Assembly (NCBI GenBank): GCA_012523595.1
Contig: JAAYIG010000164.1
Location: forward strand, 1-64,000
Direction of reading: 5' to 3'
DNA length: 64,000 bases
DNA from: Fibrobacter sp.
GTDB lineage: Bacteria; Fibrobacterota; Chitinivibrionia; Chitinivibrionales; Chitinispirillaceae
Position 1 is the stretch's first letter. Every line of letters begins with the position of its first letter. Both the position numbers and the translations under genes were made by a program. The notes under the pieces were generated by a model. The model had not been told where the DNA came from. It worked only from the letters and a program-made list of their open reading frames with translations, and searched no databases. Positions 45,426 to 54,913 of this stretch are shown in pieces.

Positions 45426-47792
45426 ATGAAAAAGAGGCTGGTAATTGCCGCTATTCTGTGTGGACTGGTGCAACTTCAGGCAGCGCTTACTCTTAAAGAG
45501 GTACGCACTGCTTCCAATAATGTCCTGGTTGTCTTTTTTCACAACACCGCTCTCAATGCAAATGCTGTGAGCATCTCTGATATATCGCAATGGAAGGTCA
45601 ATGGTGAAGCAGTAACTGCAATAAACAGGTATGTCATGCAGGCAAATGCCTGTGATTACCATATCTATCTTACAGTCCCGCAGTTAGTCAATGGAACGAC
45701 TTATGAGATTGAGACGCCCCATGGAGATACAAGTATCGTATTTGACGATCACAAAATATTCTGTGAGTCAATTAAAACAAACCAGGCTGCTTACAGTGCT
45801 CTTTGCAAGAGTAATTATGCCTATTTTGCCATCTGGCTCGGGGATGGCGGCAGCAGGCAGATAAGCGGTACGCTTCCTGCCTATCAGGTCTTCGAAGTAT
45901 ATACAAATAAAGTAGTGGCGCAGGGAACCCTTACCGAGGTTGGCGAGGATCGGACCTCGGGTGATTTTGTCTATAAAATAGACCTCTCTTCGGTTCCACA
46001 GGGCGGCCCGTACAAGATTGCAATTGACGGCTACGGCTGTTCTTATCCCTTTGGTGTCGGCGGTGACTTTTCACGCCGTCTGGCGCACATAATGTTCCGC
46101 GGTCAGTATTACCAGAGGTGCGGATGTCCAATACATGAGCCCTATGGATGGAATATACGGCAGAAGGCATGTCATACGCTTATCTATGATGTAGATGGTC
46201 CGATTGGGGAAGCCAATATTGTAGTGACAGGCGACGAGCCCACGATGACCGTTTATGGAGGTTACCATGATGCCGGCGACACGGACCGCCGGGCCTATCA
46301 CATGGCAAACCCGGTAATCAATTTGATGCTTTACGAGGCTTTTCCGGATCTCTTTGTGGATGACCAGTTTAATATCCCGGATAAGTTTGATGAAAACTTT
46401 AATATCCTGGGTAAAGGCAACGGGATTCCGGATATTATCGATGAGGCGGAATGGGGGACACTTGCATGGGAGTACCTGCAGAATGAGGACGGAAGTATCC
46501 ATTTTGGAACAGAAACCAAAGGGTATGCAGATGGGGCGCCATACGATATAGCTGATAAGCACCGTTATGGCACCGTAGTTATCGATGATCGCCCTGCCGC
46601 AGTGGCCCCGGGACTGTTTCTGCACCTTGCACGGCTTTTAAAACCCTATAATGAAGCACGCGCGGAGCAGCTTGCCGAGCGGGCCCAGCGTACCTTTAAT
46701 TACATCAGCACAAAAAAATGGGGCAACCCCGAGAAGCTTTATTATTATATCCAGAAATATCTCTACGATGGTGATGAGGCAGCCCATGAACAAGTCAAAT
46801 CACTTGTCAGTACTGTGGATCGTTATCCTTTGTGCGTGACAGGAACGCTGGGGTATTCACTTAACAACAGTGCATTTGATAATCCGGGGTATATGGTCTC
46901 TTACATGGTCGAGAAGACAAGGGTTACTGATCCGGAAGTTATTGCAAAGTTTACTAATGCACTGAAGGCCGGTGCGGATTCCAATATCGTTGAGCTGAGG
47001 AGGTATGCGTATCCTGTGGGTAACAATCCGATTGGAACCTCGTGGGGTCATAATGTCAGGCAGCCCAGCTATGCCTGCGCACCACTGCTTTACTGGAGAT
47101 TCTCAGGCGAGCAGTCATATTTTGATGCGGCGTGTAATCTGATGGACTATATTCTGGGGCTTAACCCGCTGGGGATCAGTTACGTAACCGGTCTTGGCTT
47201 TCATCAGGTCCACAATCCCCACGACAGGCAGAGCTGGTATACAAAAAGTAAAAGCTGGGGAGTTCCGGTACCGGGTATAACGGTTTTCGGCCCGGGTGTT
47301 TCCCCTGCCGGCACAACAGTTCCGGCATTGACCGCATTGCCGGTAGAGCGTCAGTTCGCGGATAATCATAACTGTATCTCAACTTCAGAGTTCACGATTT
47401 TTGAAACAATGACTCATTATTCCATGTACACGGTTTTAGCCGGCGGGGGAAAGTGGGATGAGTCAAATGACCCGTTTGCATCTCAACAGATTGCAGTAAA
47501 AAGGGACAGGGTAAAGGCGAAGGTGAATCCCGGGACGTTGCTCTCGGCGAATTTGAGAAATGGAAAACTTGTCATAACCCTCAACCTTATGTCAAAAGAA
47601 CGGATCCGCGGCTCTCTCTTTACTTTGAATGGGGCGGTTCTGTCTGAATTTGATCTTGGAATTGCGGGTCCTGGTCTTTCGACATTTCATCTGCCAATTG
47701 ACAGGATGAATAGGCTCGGGACAAATTTGGTTTTCTGCCGGATTCAGAGTGGGAAGACGTCTGTTGCAGGGAAAGTGTTTATTGGAGAGTAG
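45426..47792 (+). CDS. GH9 endoglucanase with N-terminal Ig-like domain, secreted
   Basis: 788 residues. A signal peptide (cut near LQAA) is followed by a first beta domain (~20-105), a CelD-type Ig-like domain (~115-205) and the GH9 barrel (~210-690). Catalytic Asp residues are in GGYHDAGDTDRR, the substrate His in GFHQVHNPHDRQ and the acid Glu in CISTSEFTIFET. A C-terminal sorting-type domain follows (~705-788, GSLFTLNGAVLSEFDLG, NLVFCRIQSGKTSV). It cuts beta-1,4-glucan. GGGAG precedes the ATG. Confidence 0.94.
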   Translation: MKKRLVIAAILCGLVQLQAALTLKEVRTASNNVLVVFFHNTALNANAVSISDISQWKVNGEAVTAINRYVMQANACDYHIYLTVPQLVNGTTYEIETPHGDTSIVFDDHKIFCESIKTNQAAYSALCKSNYAYFAIWLGDGGSRQISGTLPAYQVFEVYTNKVVAQGTLTEVGEDRTSGDFVYKIDLSSVPQGGPYKIAIDGYGCSYPFGVGGDFSRRLAHIMFRGQYYQRCGCPIHEPYGWNIRQKACHTLIYDVDGPIGEANIVVTGDEPTMTVYGGYHDAGDTDRRAYHMANPVINLMLYEAFPDLFVDDQFNIPDKFDENFNILGKGNGIPDIIDEAEWGTLAWEYLQNEDGSIHFGTETKGYADGAPYDIADKHRYGTVVIDDRPAAVAPGLFLHLARLLKPYNEARAEQLAERAQRTFNYISTKKWGNPEKLYYYIQKYLYDGDEAAHEQVKSLVSTVDRYPLCVTGTLGYSLNNSAFDNPGYMVSYMVEKTRVTDPEVIAKFTNALKAGADSNIVELRRYAYPVGNNPIGTSWGHNVRQPSYACAPLLYWRFSGEQSYFDAACNLMDYILGLNPLGISYVTGLGFHQVHNPHDRQSWYTKSKSWGVPVPGITVFGPGVSPAGTTVPALTALPVERQFADNHNCISTSEFTIFETMTHYSMYTVLAGGGKWDESNDPFASQQIAVKRDRVKAKVNPGTLLSANLRNGKLVITLNLMSKERIRGSLFTLNGAVLSEFDLGIAGPGLSTFHLPIDRMNRLGTNLVFCRIQSGKTSVAGKVFIGE

Positions 47793-47800
47793 GTTTTTTT

Positions 47801-48006
47801 CGCGGGAATGACGTTGAGGTGAGAGTGTTGCTTGCAATGAACATTTGCCCCCTCAGGGTATCATGCCTGTGAAAACAGGCATCCAGGGATTGTGATATGT
47901 CAATACTGGATTCCAGTTTTCACGGGAATGACGTGGAGGTTAGAGTGTCGCTTGCAATGAACATTTGCCCCCTCAGGGCATCATGCCTGTGAAAACAGGC
48001 ATCCAG
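47801..48006. repeat. Two direct repeats of 86 bases, 120 bases apart
   Basis: 47801-47886 and 47921-48006 are nearly identical. Each starts C(G/A)CGGGAATGACG, contains GCTTGCAATGAACATTTGCC and ends with the hairpin ATGCCTGTgaaaACAGGCAT. They lie between convergent GH9 and Cthe_2159-type genes. Confidence 0.85.
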
Positions 48007-48017
48007 TCATTCTTTCT

Positions 48018-50345
48018 TTAAAAACCAAACCCACTACTCAATCTTCTTCCAATTGAGGTTATCCTCGATGACACCTGGAAGTTGTCTGCAAGCGCGGTGC
48101 CGGGTGAATAGCTTTCTCCTTTGTATATCCCATGTTCCTTTGTCCCGCCTGAAACACTGCCGCCGTAGTAGAAAGTATAGGTGCCGGCAGTCAAATCGGG
48201 CGATGAAAAAACGACATACTGGTAGTTTGTGGCTGGTTCAAACGTAAAGACAGTTTCGCCGTTTGATCCCCTGAGACTTATCGGGGTGCCAACATTAACC
48301 GTCTCATTAAATGCAGCTACCAGGCAGTTCTGCTTTGAATTCTGAGTTGGTGGATAGGCCATCTGGTAATTGGCCGCAGAGCCTGCGGCCAGGACATATC
48401 CTCCGTTTACAAGTACGTAGTACTCATTCGGATTGGAAAAATCGAAACCCACATCAAAAGGACCCTCCACACGTGCATCTCCAATTTTAGGATCGGGTCC
48501 ATGAAGAATCACGACACCGCCGTTAATCTCTATGTCTCCATTGGAATCGAGACAGTCGCCAATGGTGCAATAAACAACAACGTATCCTCCATTGATCTGC
48601 AAGAGATGATCATGCGAACTTGGCTCGATGCCAAATTGACCACCACCGGGGTTTTCTGAGGTACTTTTCAGTGCCACATTTATACCATCATCGTAGGCAT
48701 TAACCGTTATCTTTCCATCATTGATTACCATCGCAAACCCCTCAAGACCCTCGTAGCATCTTACAATATTGATTTCCCCATTATCGATAGTCAGCAAGGA
48801 ATCCGTATGTATTCCGTCATCACCGGATGAGATTGTAAATACTCCGCCTTTAATTACAGCAAGCTGGTCCGAATGAATACCGTCATCTGCCGAGTTAATG
48901 TTAAACGTACCATCTGTAATGACTATATTGTTTTCAGCCTTTATTCCCTTTGCGCTTACGTCACTGTCGTATTGCTTCCCATCTTTGAATGTATCGCTGC
49001 CTCCACCTGAAATTATGTCAAATTTTCCGCCGTTTATTTCCACATAGTTGGCTGCATCGATACCATCCCCGTTACTTCTGATCTTTATGTCACCGTCTTC
49101 GATTAACACAATTCCAGTTGACACATTTCCGCTGTCTGAGGACTTTAAACCATCACCCCTTGCAGTTATATCAAAAGTTCCACCACGAATAACAAGTTTG
49201 TCCTTTCCCCTTATGCCATCATCAGCGGAGTTTATGACAAAGTTACCTCCAATGATGGTAAGTTTATCTTTACCCGCAATCGCATCCTTGTAATTGGCAT
49301 TGATAACCAGCTTTCCGCTCCCCTGGAAAACAAGATCATCTTTACTGTAAATTGTGGCTTTGGGCTCATCATCTTCGAAAAAGAGGGTGTAGTTTTGAGG
49401 ATCACTGAATTTGTTCTCGGTCCCTTCAGCCAGTTCAACAATCGTGTTTTTTGCTTTCTGGACAAACAGTGGAGAGGTGGAAGAGTTGCCTATGTCCACT
49501 CCCTTGAGGACAAGGATCACATCATTTTTATCCTCTGTATTCACCACTATTCGCCCGTCGGTCAGTGGCCCGTCTATATGGTAAGTCCCAGATGACATCA
49601 CAGTGACTTCGGTACCGTTAACAAGTGCACCAGGTCCGGATACCTCTATTCTGTCAGTTAAAAGATGAATCTCTGTATAAGAGCCGGTTTTCTCCATCTC
49701 GATGATAATGTCCTGCTGGAAAGCACCGGTCACAGGAAAGCTTCCGGTCAGGTACCCGTCCTTCGATGCTATAAGAGTATCAAATGCCTGGAAAATATCA
49801 GCTACTTCCTTTGCATGTGGCACGGCCAGAGTGCTGTTGCCGGAAGAAAACATACCATTTTTGAAATTGACACTCGTTCCGGTGGAAAAGAGTGTACCTG
49901 TAAATGTGCTGCGGCTGGTAACAATTCTTATACAGGTAAGTCCCGGACTTAACTGGGGAATTGAGACTGTCTGATGGCTATTATCAGGGTTGTCCGGTAG
50001 AAGTGTAAAGATCTTTTTACCGTTTATTGAAAACAGTTCCACCCGTTTGAGCTGTTCATTATCAGGGCCGGAAGAAAAAACAAGAGCATTGTTTTTAATG
50101 ACAAAGGGATTGGTGTTTTTACCTGGATGAAAAGGATTCGTGGCAGAAGAGGTAACAAGGGCAAAGGAGCCATCAGGACCCGAAACATCCGAGAGCCCGC
50201 TGGATTTCATCGCTACAATTACACCGGATATCCCCTCCCGGGTTTGTTTGTCAATAATTTTTCCGGACAGTGAGATCTGCTGGGCTGCAGTAAAGAAAAG
50301 AATACCGCATAAGAGAATAGCTGAACAGACTGTAATTTTTCTCAT
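48018..50345 (-). CDS. Secreted Cthe_2159-type polysaccharide-binding beta-helix protein
   Basis: 775 residues from the ATG at 50345. A signal peptide (cut near TAAQQ) is followed by a carboxypeptidase-regulatory-like domain (~25-70, SLSGKIIDKQTREGISGVIV) and a segment at ~85-155 resembling a sorting-type domain (RVELFSINGKKIFTLLP) but internal. The main beta-helix (~230-690) has repeated units such as DGIRGKDKLVIRGGTFDI, DGIDAANYVEINGGKFDI and DGIHSDQLAVIKGGVFTI. This matches the Cthe_2159 family, which binds cellulose and polygalacturonate with calcium. Asp-Gly turns suggest calcium sites. The barrel-end residues (SRLSSGFGF) are not a usual sorting tail. Confidence 0.85.
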   Translation of the reverse strand: MRKITVCSAILLCGILFFTAAQQISLSGKIIDKQTREGISGVIVAMKSSGLSDVSGPDGSFALVTSSATNPFHPGKNTNPFVIKNNALVFSSGPDNEQLKRVELFSINGKKIFTLLPDNPDNSHQTVSIPQLSPGLTCIRIVTSRSTFTGTLFSTGTSVNFKNGMFSSGNSTLAVPHAKEVADIFQAFDTLIASKDGYLTGSFPVTGAFQQDIIIEMEKTGSYTEIHLLTDRIEVSGPGALVNGTEVTVMSSGTYHIDGPLTDGRIVVNTEDKNDVILVLKGVDIGNSSTSPLFVQKAKNTIVELAEGTENKFSDPQNYTLFFEDDEPKATIYSKDDLVFQGSGKLVINANYKDAIAGKDKLTIIGGNFVINSADDGIRGKDKLVIRGGTFDITARGDGLKSSDSGNVSTGIVLIEDGDIKIRSNGDGIDAANYVEINGGKFDIISGGGSDTFKDGKQYDSDVSAKGIKAENNIVITDGTFNINSADDGIHSDQLAVIKGGVFTISSGDDGIHTDSLLTIDNGEINIVRCYEGLEGFAMVINDGKITVNAYDDGINVALKSTSENPGGGQFGIEPSSHDHLLQINGGYVVVYCTIGDCLDSNGDIEINGGVVILHGPDPKIGDARVEGPFDVGFDFSNPNEYYVLVNGGYVLAAGSAANYQMAYPPTQNSKQNCLVAAFNETVNVGTPISLRGSNGETVFTFEPATNYQYVVFSSPDLTAGTYTFYYGGSVSGGTKEHGIYKGESYSPGTALADNFQVSSRITSIGRRLSSGFGF

Positions 50346-50562
50346 GATGGGCAAACCTTGTTAAGTTTATAAGCTTTAGTGGCTTTGGATTGAGCCCTCA
50401 GCCAGATGGATCTATGGTAGTGACAGTGTCTGCTTTTATTAGTGTTAATATATCACCAAATTTCTCTAAATATTTTAAAAAGTAGTGCCTGGTGCTGTAC
50501 CGGATATTTTATTTCCTCTGGAGGGAAATCCAGAAACGATTGAATTAAAGGAGTTTATATAG

Positions 50563-51086
50563 TGGGAGGCTCACCCTGCCTGCCCTGCCGTAGCTTCTTA
50601 GCGTAGGCGGGGTTTCAGCCCGCAGAAGACTGCGGTCTTCCACCACCCCCTCTGTGTTGGCATAGAGTTGTGGCCTACGGGAAAATGTTACCAAGTCGGG
50701 CAAGATTAGCCGGCTTCTCAACCTTTACTGGTGGAAGAAGAAACGATTATTATATACCGGATTTACTTTCGTTCCTGTGTTCGTAACCGTAAACAATAAA
50801 AGATTATCAAAAACCGCATGAGGATTGGGTATTTACCCTTGTTTTGTCATGTTGTCTTACAGAGGCGGTATTAATGCCGCCTCTAGCCAGGATAAGCCCG
50901 GTAAACCGGGCTTGCAGGAGAATGAAATCTCATTGTTTTCAATTTACCCCGATTTATCAGAGTTTACATGTATTAGAGTGCTGTTGATTTGTCGTGCGAT
51001 CGTTTTGTCTTTCTGTCGTACTCTCATACCCTCGTACTCTTGTCCTGTCGTGCTCTCGTGTTGTCGTAATGTCGTATTGTCGTACA
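50563..51086. repeat. Composite repeat, copy E (longest)
   Basis: In order: GGGAGGCTCACCCTGCC, CCGTAGCTTCTTAGCGTAGG, CACCCCCTCTGTGTTGGCAT, a segment shared with copy F (CTGGTGGAAGAAGAAACGAT), AGAGGCGGTATTAATGCCGCC, AAGCCCGGTAAACCGGGCTT, CCCCGATTTATCAG, and a TCGT-type array (about 50990-51086) of units like GTCGTATT/GTCGTAAT. No open frame is coding-like. Confidence 0.85.
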
Positions 51087-51116
51087 TTCCCTGCCTTCAA
51101 ATGTTTTTTCGCTAAG

Positions 51117-51272
51117 CCTTAGTATCTGTCTGAAAAAACCTTAGTAGTAGCAGAGTTGAATACACGTACAAACCTTATTACCTTATTTTTTTCATACCTT
51201 TTAATAAGGTAATAAGGTTATGGTCATTGATTTTTCTGTTTACTACTAAGGTTTCAAAGATAGATACTAAGG
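51117..51272. repeat. Three-level nested palindrome
   Basis: Outer arms 51117-51131 and 51258-51272 (14 of 15 pairs), middle arms CCTTAGTAGTA at 51139-51149 with 51241-51251 (perfect), inner arms AACCTTATTACCTTATT at 51171-51187 with 51203-51219 (17 perfect pairs, 15-base loop). The whole element is about 156 bases, noncoding and MITE-like. Confidence 0.85.
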
Positions 51273-51605
51273 TTTTTTGAGATAAAGATAAGAGTCTGAA
51301 CTGTGATTTCTGTGATTAAATTGATTGAGATGATTTCTGGATTCCTGCTTTTGCAGGAAAAACGTAGAAAGGAAAATGCTGCTTGTAATGAACAACTGTC
51401 ACCTGGAAAGTCCTGCCCATGACGGTCTTCCGGCATGGATAATGATTCGTTACCTTCAGCGGGGGTTTTAGGGGCCCCCGCTCCGCCGTAGCTTTAACGG
51501 GGGTAAGTTTGCCTGGCCGTAACACTGGCGACTTCACGAAAACAGGTCTACTCAACCTTAAGGCTTCGCGGAGGCGAGCAAGACACGGCCTCTGCCATAT
51601 TCTTA

Positions 51606-53360
51606 TTATTTCTTGATTGACACTGTATGGACATGCTCCCCTTTCTTCCCAAAAAACAACTGTTCCTGCTTTATCTTTTTGCCTTTCTGATCTCTGATTA
51701 CAATGTCGTACTCGCCGTAAAAGCCCCTGAAATTGACTTTGGCATCGGAGCCGACTTTCAGGGTATCATGGGTTGACCAGACATTATGAATCAGATTGTA
51801 CACGGTGTCTGCTGCAGGACGGGCCTTGAAGTCGAAATCATACAAACCAGCTCCGGGGCACCAGTGACGCGCATCCCAGAATCCCCAGAACAGGAATCCC
51901 TCGATTGCAGGATGAGAAAAGCAGGTACGGAGAACCTTCGCGTATTCCTTGGCCTGGTCTGCCTCGGAAATATTCATCGCACGTACATTCATGTCAAACT
52001 CGGTTACCTTTATCGGTAAACCGATTTCCGCAAGGTAGTCCAGTTTTGCGGCAATGTCCAGAGGATTCGCCCGGTCCTGGAAATGCCCCTGTACGCCGAT
52101 ACCGTGCACCGGAACTCCTCTTTTCAGTAAACCCTCGATCATATCCCTGTAAATCTTGGCATCACCACCTGAGATGATAGAATACTCGTTGATATAAAGC
52201 TTTGCTCCGGGGTCTGCGCGATGTGCCCATACAAAGGATGAGTCGAGGATATCGTATCCCAGACGATGGAAATGCGCCGTCTCATGTACCGGCTCATTCC
52301 ATACATCATATTCCAGTATTTTTCCTTTATACAGGGTAAGATCACGGGTAATTCGCTCCTTGATAGCATCACGAAGCTGCTGATCACTTCCCTGTCTGGC
52401 CCAGTGGTTCTGATAGCCGTAATTTTCGATACCCCAGACAAGTGTGTGTCCACGTATCGGGAATTTGTTCTTTTCACCCCATTTCAGATACTCATCGATA
52501 ACTTTGGTTTTTGGAGCACCCTTCTGAGGTTCATACTCTTCCCACTTTAACGCATTTTCAAAAACACCACTGTTGAAAAATCGCAGTGCAGTTGCCCTGT
52601 ACTTCTGCTCATCATCACCACCTGCAAAATTGAGACATGTACCCAAGGGAAACTCATGTCGTTTCAGGTGTACTTCGACACTTCCGTTAAACGGAGTGTT
52701 TTTGGCATCCGTGATTTTTATCGAAAACGAGCCTTTGCGGAGTGAATCGATGCGCTGTTCCGCTTTATCGTACCAGTCGGCTGGAACTTCCTTCAGATCC
52801 AGATAACCGGCATCAGTGATAACTACATCATCGATAAAGTAGTCCCCTTTGGAATGCGCACACTGAAAATTCATCTGGATATCGGTTGTTGTAGACGGTG
52901 CGGTAAATAACATCTCGTAAGGTTTCCATTCATCGGTAAGTTTGAATTTCTTACCGCTGTAATATGTCCAGGGAGGAGATCCCTTGATAAATACGACCTC
53001 CAGGATTCCGGCTCCATTTTCACCTCTGGCCCAGAATTCTAATTTGTATAGGTTGTTCTTCTTGATCTGAAAGTTTTTCTGCTGAAGCTGCACGTGCCAT
53101 ATTTCAGTGGCGACATTATCAATCCTGAATCTTCCGCAGTAATTGCCGGAGTGAGGTTTGTAGTCAACGATTTCAAAGCTGCCCAGTTTCGGAGCAAATG
53201 TCCAGAAAAACCAGCTATCCATTCCATTCTCAAATGTCCCGTCAGCATAGGGCTTTGCCATCGGCTCGGCAGGAGGAACATATGATGGAGAGCGGTTTTG
53301 GGCTGAAATCACTGTTATCAGTACAGTCAGAATCAGAAACGGTTTAAAGATGGTATTCAT
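51606..53360 (-). CDS. GH10 endo-1,4-beta-xylanase with N-terminal CBM
   Basis: 584 residues from the ATG at 53360 (AGGGA upstream). A signal peptide ends near VISAQN. A CBM4/9/22-like module lies at ~35-180 (YADGTFENGMDSWFFWTFAP ... YFIDDVVITDAGYLD). The GH10 TIM barrel (~235-520) has acid/base Glu in YDVWNEPVHE and nucleophile Glu in IKVTEFDMN. The tail (~525-584) is a small beta domain without a recognisable sorting signal (HVHTVSIKK). It hydrolyses xylan and partners the GH11 enzyme functionally. Monocistronic, flanked by repeats. Confidence 0.95.
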   Translation of the reverse strand: MNTIFKPFLILTVLITVISAQNRSPSYVPPAEPMAKPYADGTFENGMDSWFFWTFAPKLGSFEIVDYKPHSGNYCGRFRIDNVATEIWHVQLQQKNFQIKKNNLYKLEFWARGENGAGILEVVFIKGSPPWTYYSGKKFKLTDEWKPYEMLFTAPSTTTDIQMNFQCAHSKGDYFIDDVVITDAGYLDLKEVPADWYDKAEQRIDSLRKGSFSIKITDAKNTPFNGSVEVHLKRHEFPLGTCLNFAGGDDEQKYRATALRFFNSGVFENALKWEEYEPQKGAPKTKVIDEYLKWGEKNKFPIRGHTLVWGIENYGYQNHWARQGSDQQLRDAIKERITRDLTLYKGKILEYDVWNEPVHETAHFHRLGYDILDSSFVWAHRADPGAKLYINEYSIISGGDAKIYRDMIEGLLKRGVPVHGIGVQGHFQDRANPLDIAAKLDYLAEIGLPIKVTEFDMNVRAMNISEADQAKEYAKVLRTCFSHPAIEGFLFWGFWDARHWCPGAGLYDFDFKARPAADTVYNLIHNVWSTHDTLKVGSDAKVNFRGFYGEYDIVIRDQKGKKIKQEQLFFGKKGEHVHTVSIKK

Positions 53361-53587
53361 AGATTTCCCTGCTTTCTGGAGTTCAGTCATTAGGGTTATA
53401 GTGATCTTTTTAGAAATTAATATAATTGAAGATAATGGTTATTTGCGAGTGCCCCCGCGCTAGCATAGATATGGCATTGATCTGAAGAATTCCTGAAAAA
53501 GCAGGAATTCAGATATTAAAAGTAGAATATAAGAATATAGCAGGGGGGCTGTGTTCCTGCTCATCTCCAATTAATGAAATAATGAAG

Positions 53588-53976
53588 TGGGAGGTCTCCC
53601 CCTGCCTTCAGCCCGCAGAAGACGCAGGAATATCCCGCCGTAGCTTCTTAGCGTAGGTGGATCTTCCACCACCCCCTCTGTGTTGACATAGTGTTGTGCC
53701 CATCGGGAAACTGTTACAAGTCTGGTAACATTGGCTGGCTTCTTAATTTTTACTGGTGGAAGAAGAAACGATTATTGTATACCGGATTTTCATTTCGTTT
53801 CTTGTGCTTGTAATCGTAAAAAACTACAGAGGCGGCATTAATGCCGCCTCTAGCCAAGATAAGCCCGGTAAACCGGGCTTGCAAGAAAATGAAATTTTAT
53901 TGTTTTCTATTTACCTTGATTTATCAGGGTTTACATACATTGGAGTGCAGTTGTTTTGTCGTGTTGTCGTACTGTT
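53588..53976. repeat. Composite repeat, copy F
   Basis: Same order as copy E: GGGAGGTCTCCCCCTGCC, CCGTAGCTTCTTAGCGTAGG, CCCCCTCTGTGTTGACATAG, the CTGGTGGAAGAAGAAACGAT segment, the palindrome AGAGGCGGCATTAATG...CCTCT (53828-53851), AAGCCCGGTAAACCGGGCTT and a short TCGT-type array (TTGTCGTGTTGTCGTACTG). Confidence 0.85.
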
Positions 53977-54093
53977 GGCTTTGCAAAGACGAGAAACAGA
54001 CATAACCCTGTTCTGGTATTATTCATATTTTTTTTACTTTGATGGTGTTATCAGGAAACAGAGATTACATCAGGGGAGGGAGCGGTAAGCTCC

Positions 54094-54905
54094 CTAATTC
54101 ACCTCAGGGGTGAATTTTTGACTTTCTGAGGCTACATTTGGATGGGTTGAGTCGTTAATTCACCTGGGGTGAATCATACACTTAACTGCTTAAGACAATT
54201 TTTCACCCCGGAGATGAAATAGTGAGAGAGTTGAAGGTTTCCTCACCGAAAGGAAAAATTTCACCTCCAAGGCTCATTGAAATGACAAGCTGGCCCTTTA
54301 TTCATATATGAAGAAGATGGAGCAGGTTATTTTGTTCACCTGTTCCCAAATAAAACAGTATCATTTTTCTTTAAATTCAACTATTATGATTAGATTCTCA
54401 TTCTTTTTTCTTAGTGTTCTAAGAGGGTCGCTCTGGAGAAAAATTCAGAGTCCTTAATTCATCTCTGGGGTGAATCTTATACTTAATCGCTTAAGATTGT
54501 CTTTCACCCCGGAGATGACATTGTGAGCGAATTAAAGGCTTCCTTACTACCGACACAAAAGATTTCACCTCCAAAGCTTATCAAATCGACTGACACTCTT
54601 TATATATATAGAAAAGGAAGGAGCTGGTTTTTGTTTTACATACATCCACACATTTATACCGAATCATTTTCTTTGTTTTCTATTATAATGGTTGAATTTT
54701 CATACCTTTTTCTTATTGTTCGGCGGAGGGCTATCCTGGGAGAAAAACCTCAGTGTTCTAAATTCATCTCCGGGGTGAATCCTGAACTTAACCGCTTAAG
54801 TCAATCTTTCACCCCAAGGTGACACAGCGAGAGAGTCGAATGCTTCATTACTACTGACAGAACGCTCCCACCCCCCAATCCCCATCAAAACAACCAGCCA
54901 ACTCC
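54094..54905. repeat. Diverged ~300-bp tandem units
   Basis: Units start at 54155, 54454 and 54759 (periods 299 and 305), plus a partial copy at 54094. Each opens with TTCA(C/T)C...GGGGTGAAT, then CTTAA.CGCTTAAG-type and TTCACCCC(GGAG) motifs; similarity of units 1 and 2 runs to the end (TTCTTA.TGTTC ... GGAGAAAAA). The third is cut off by the MFS gene. Each unit could encode a short peptide from a GTG (VRELKV..., VSELKA...), but frames are not maintained. Confidence 0.7.
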
Positions 54906-54913
54906 TTATCTAA

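Noticed and set aside
54523-54822. 99-codon GTG-started frame inside the tandem ~300-bp units
   Set aside because: The frame is not kept in the neighbouring units and the sequence is low-complexity hydrophobic; treated as part of the repeat.
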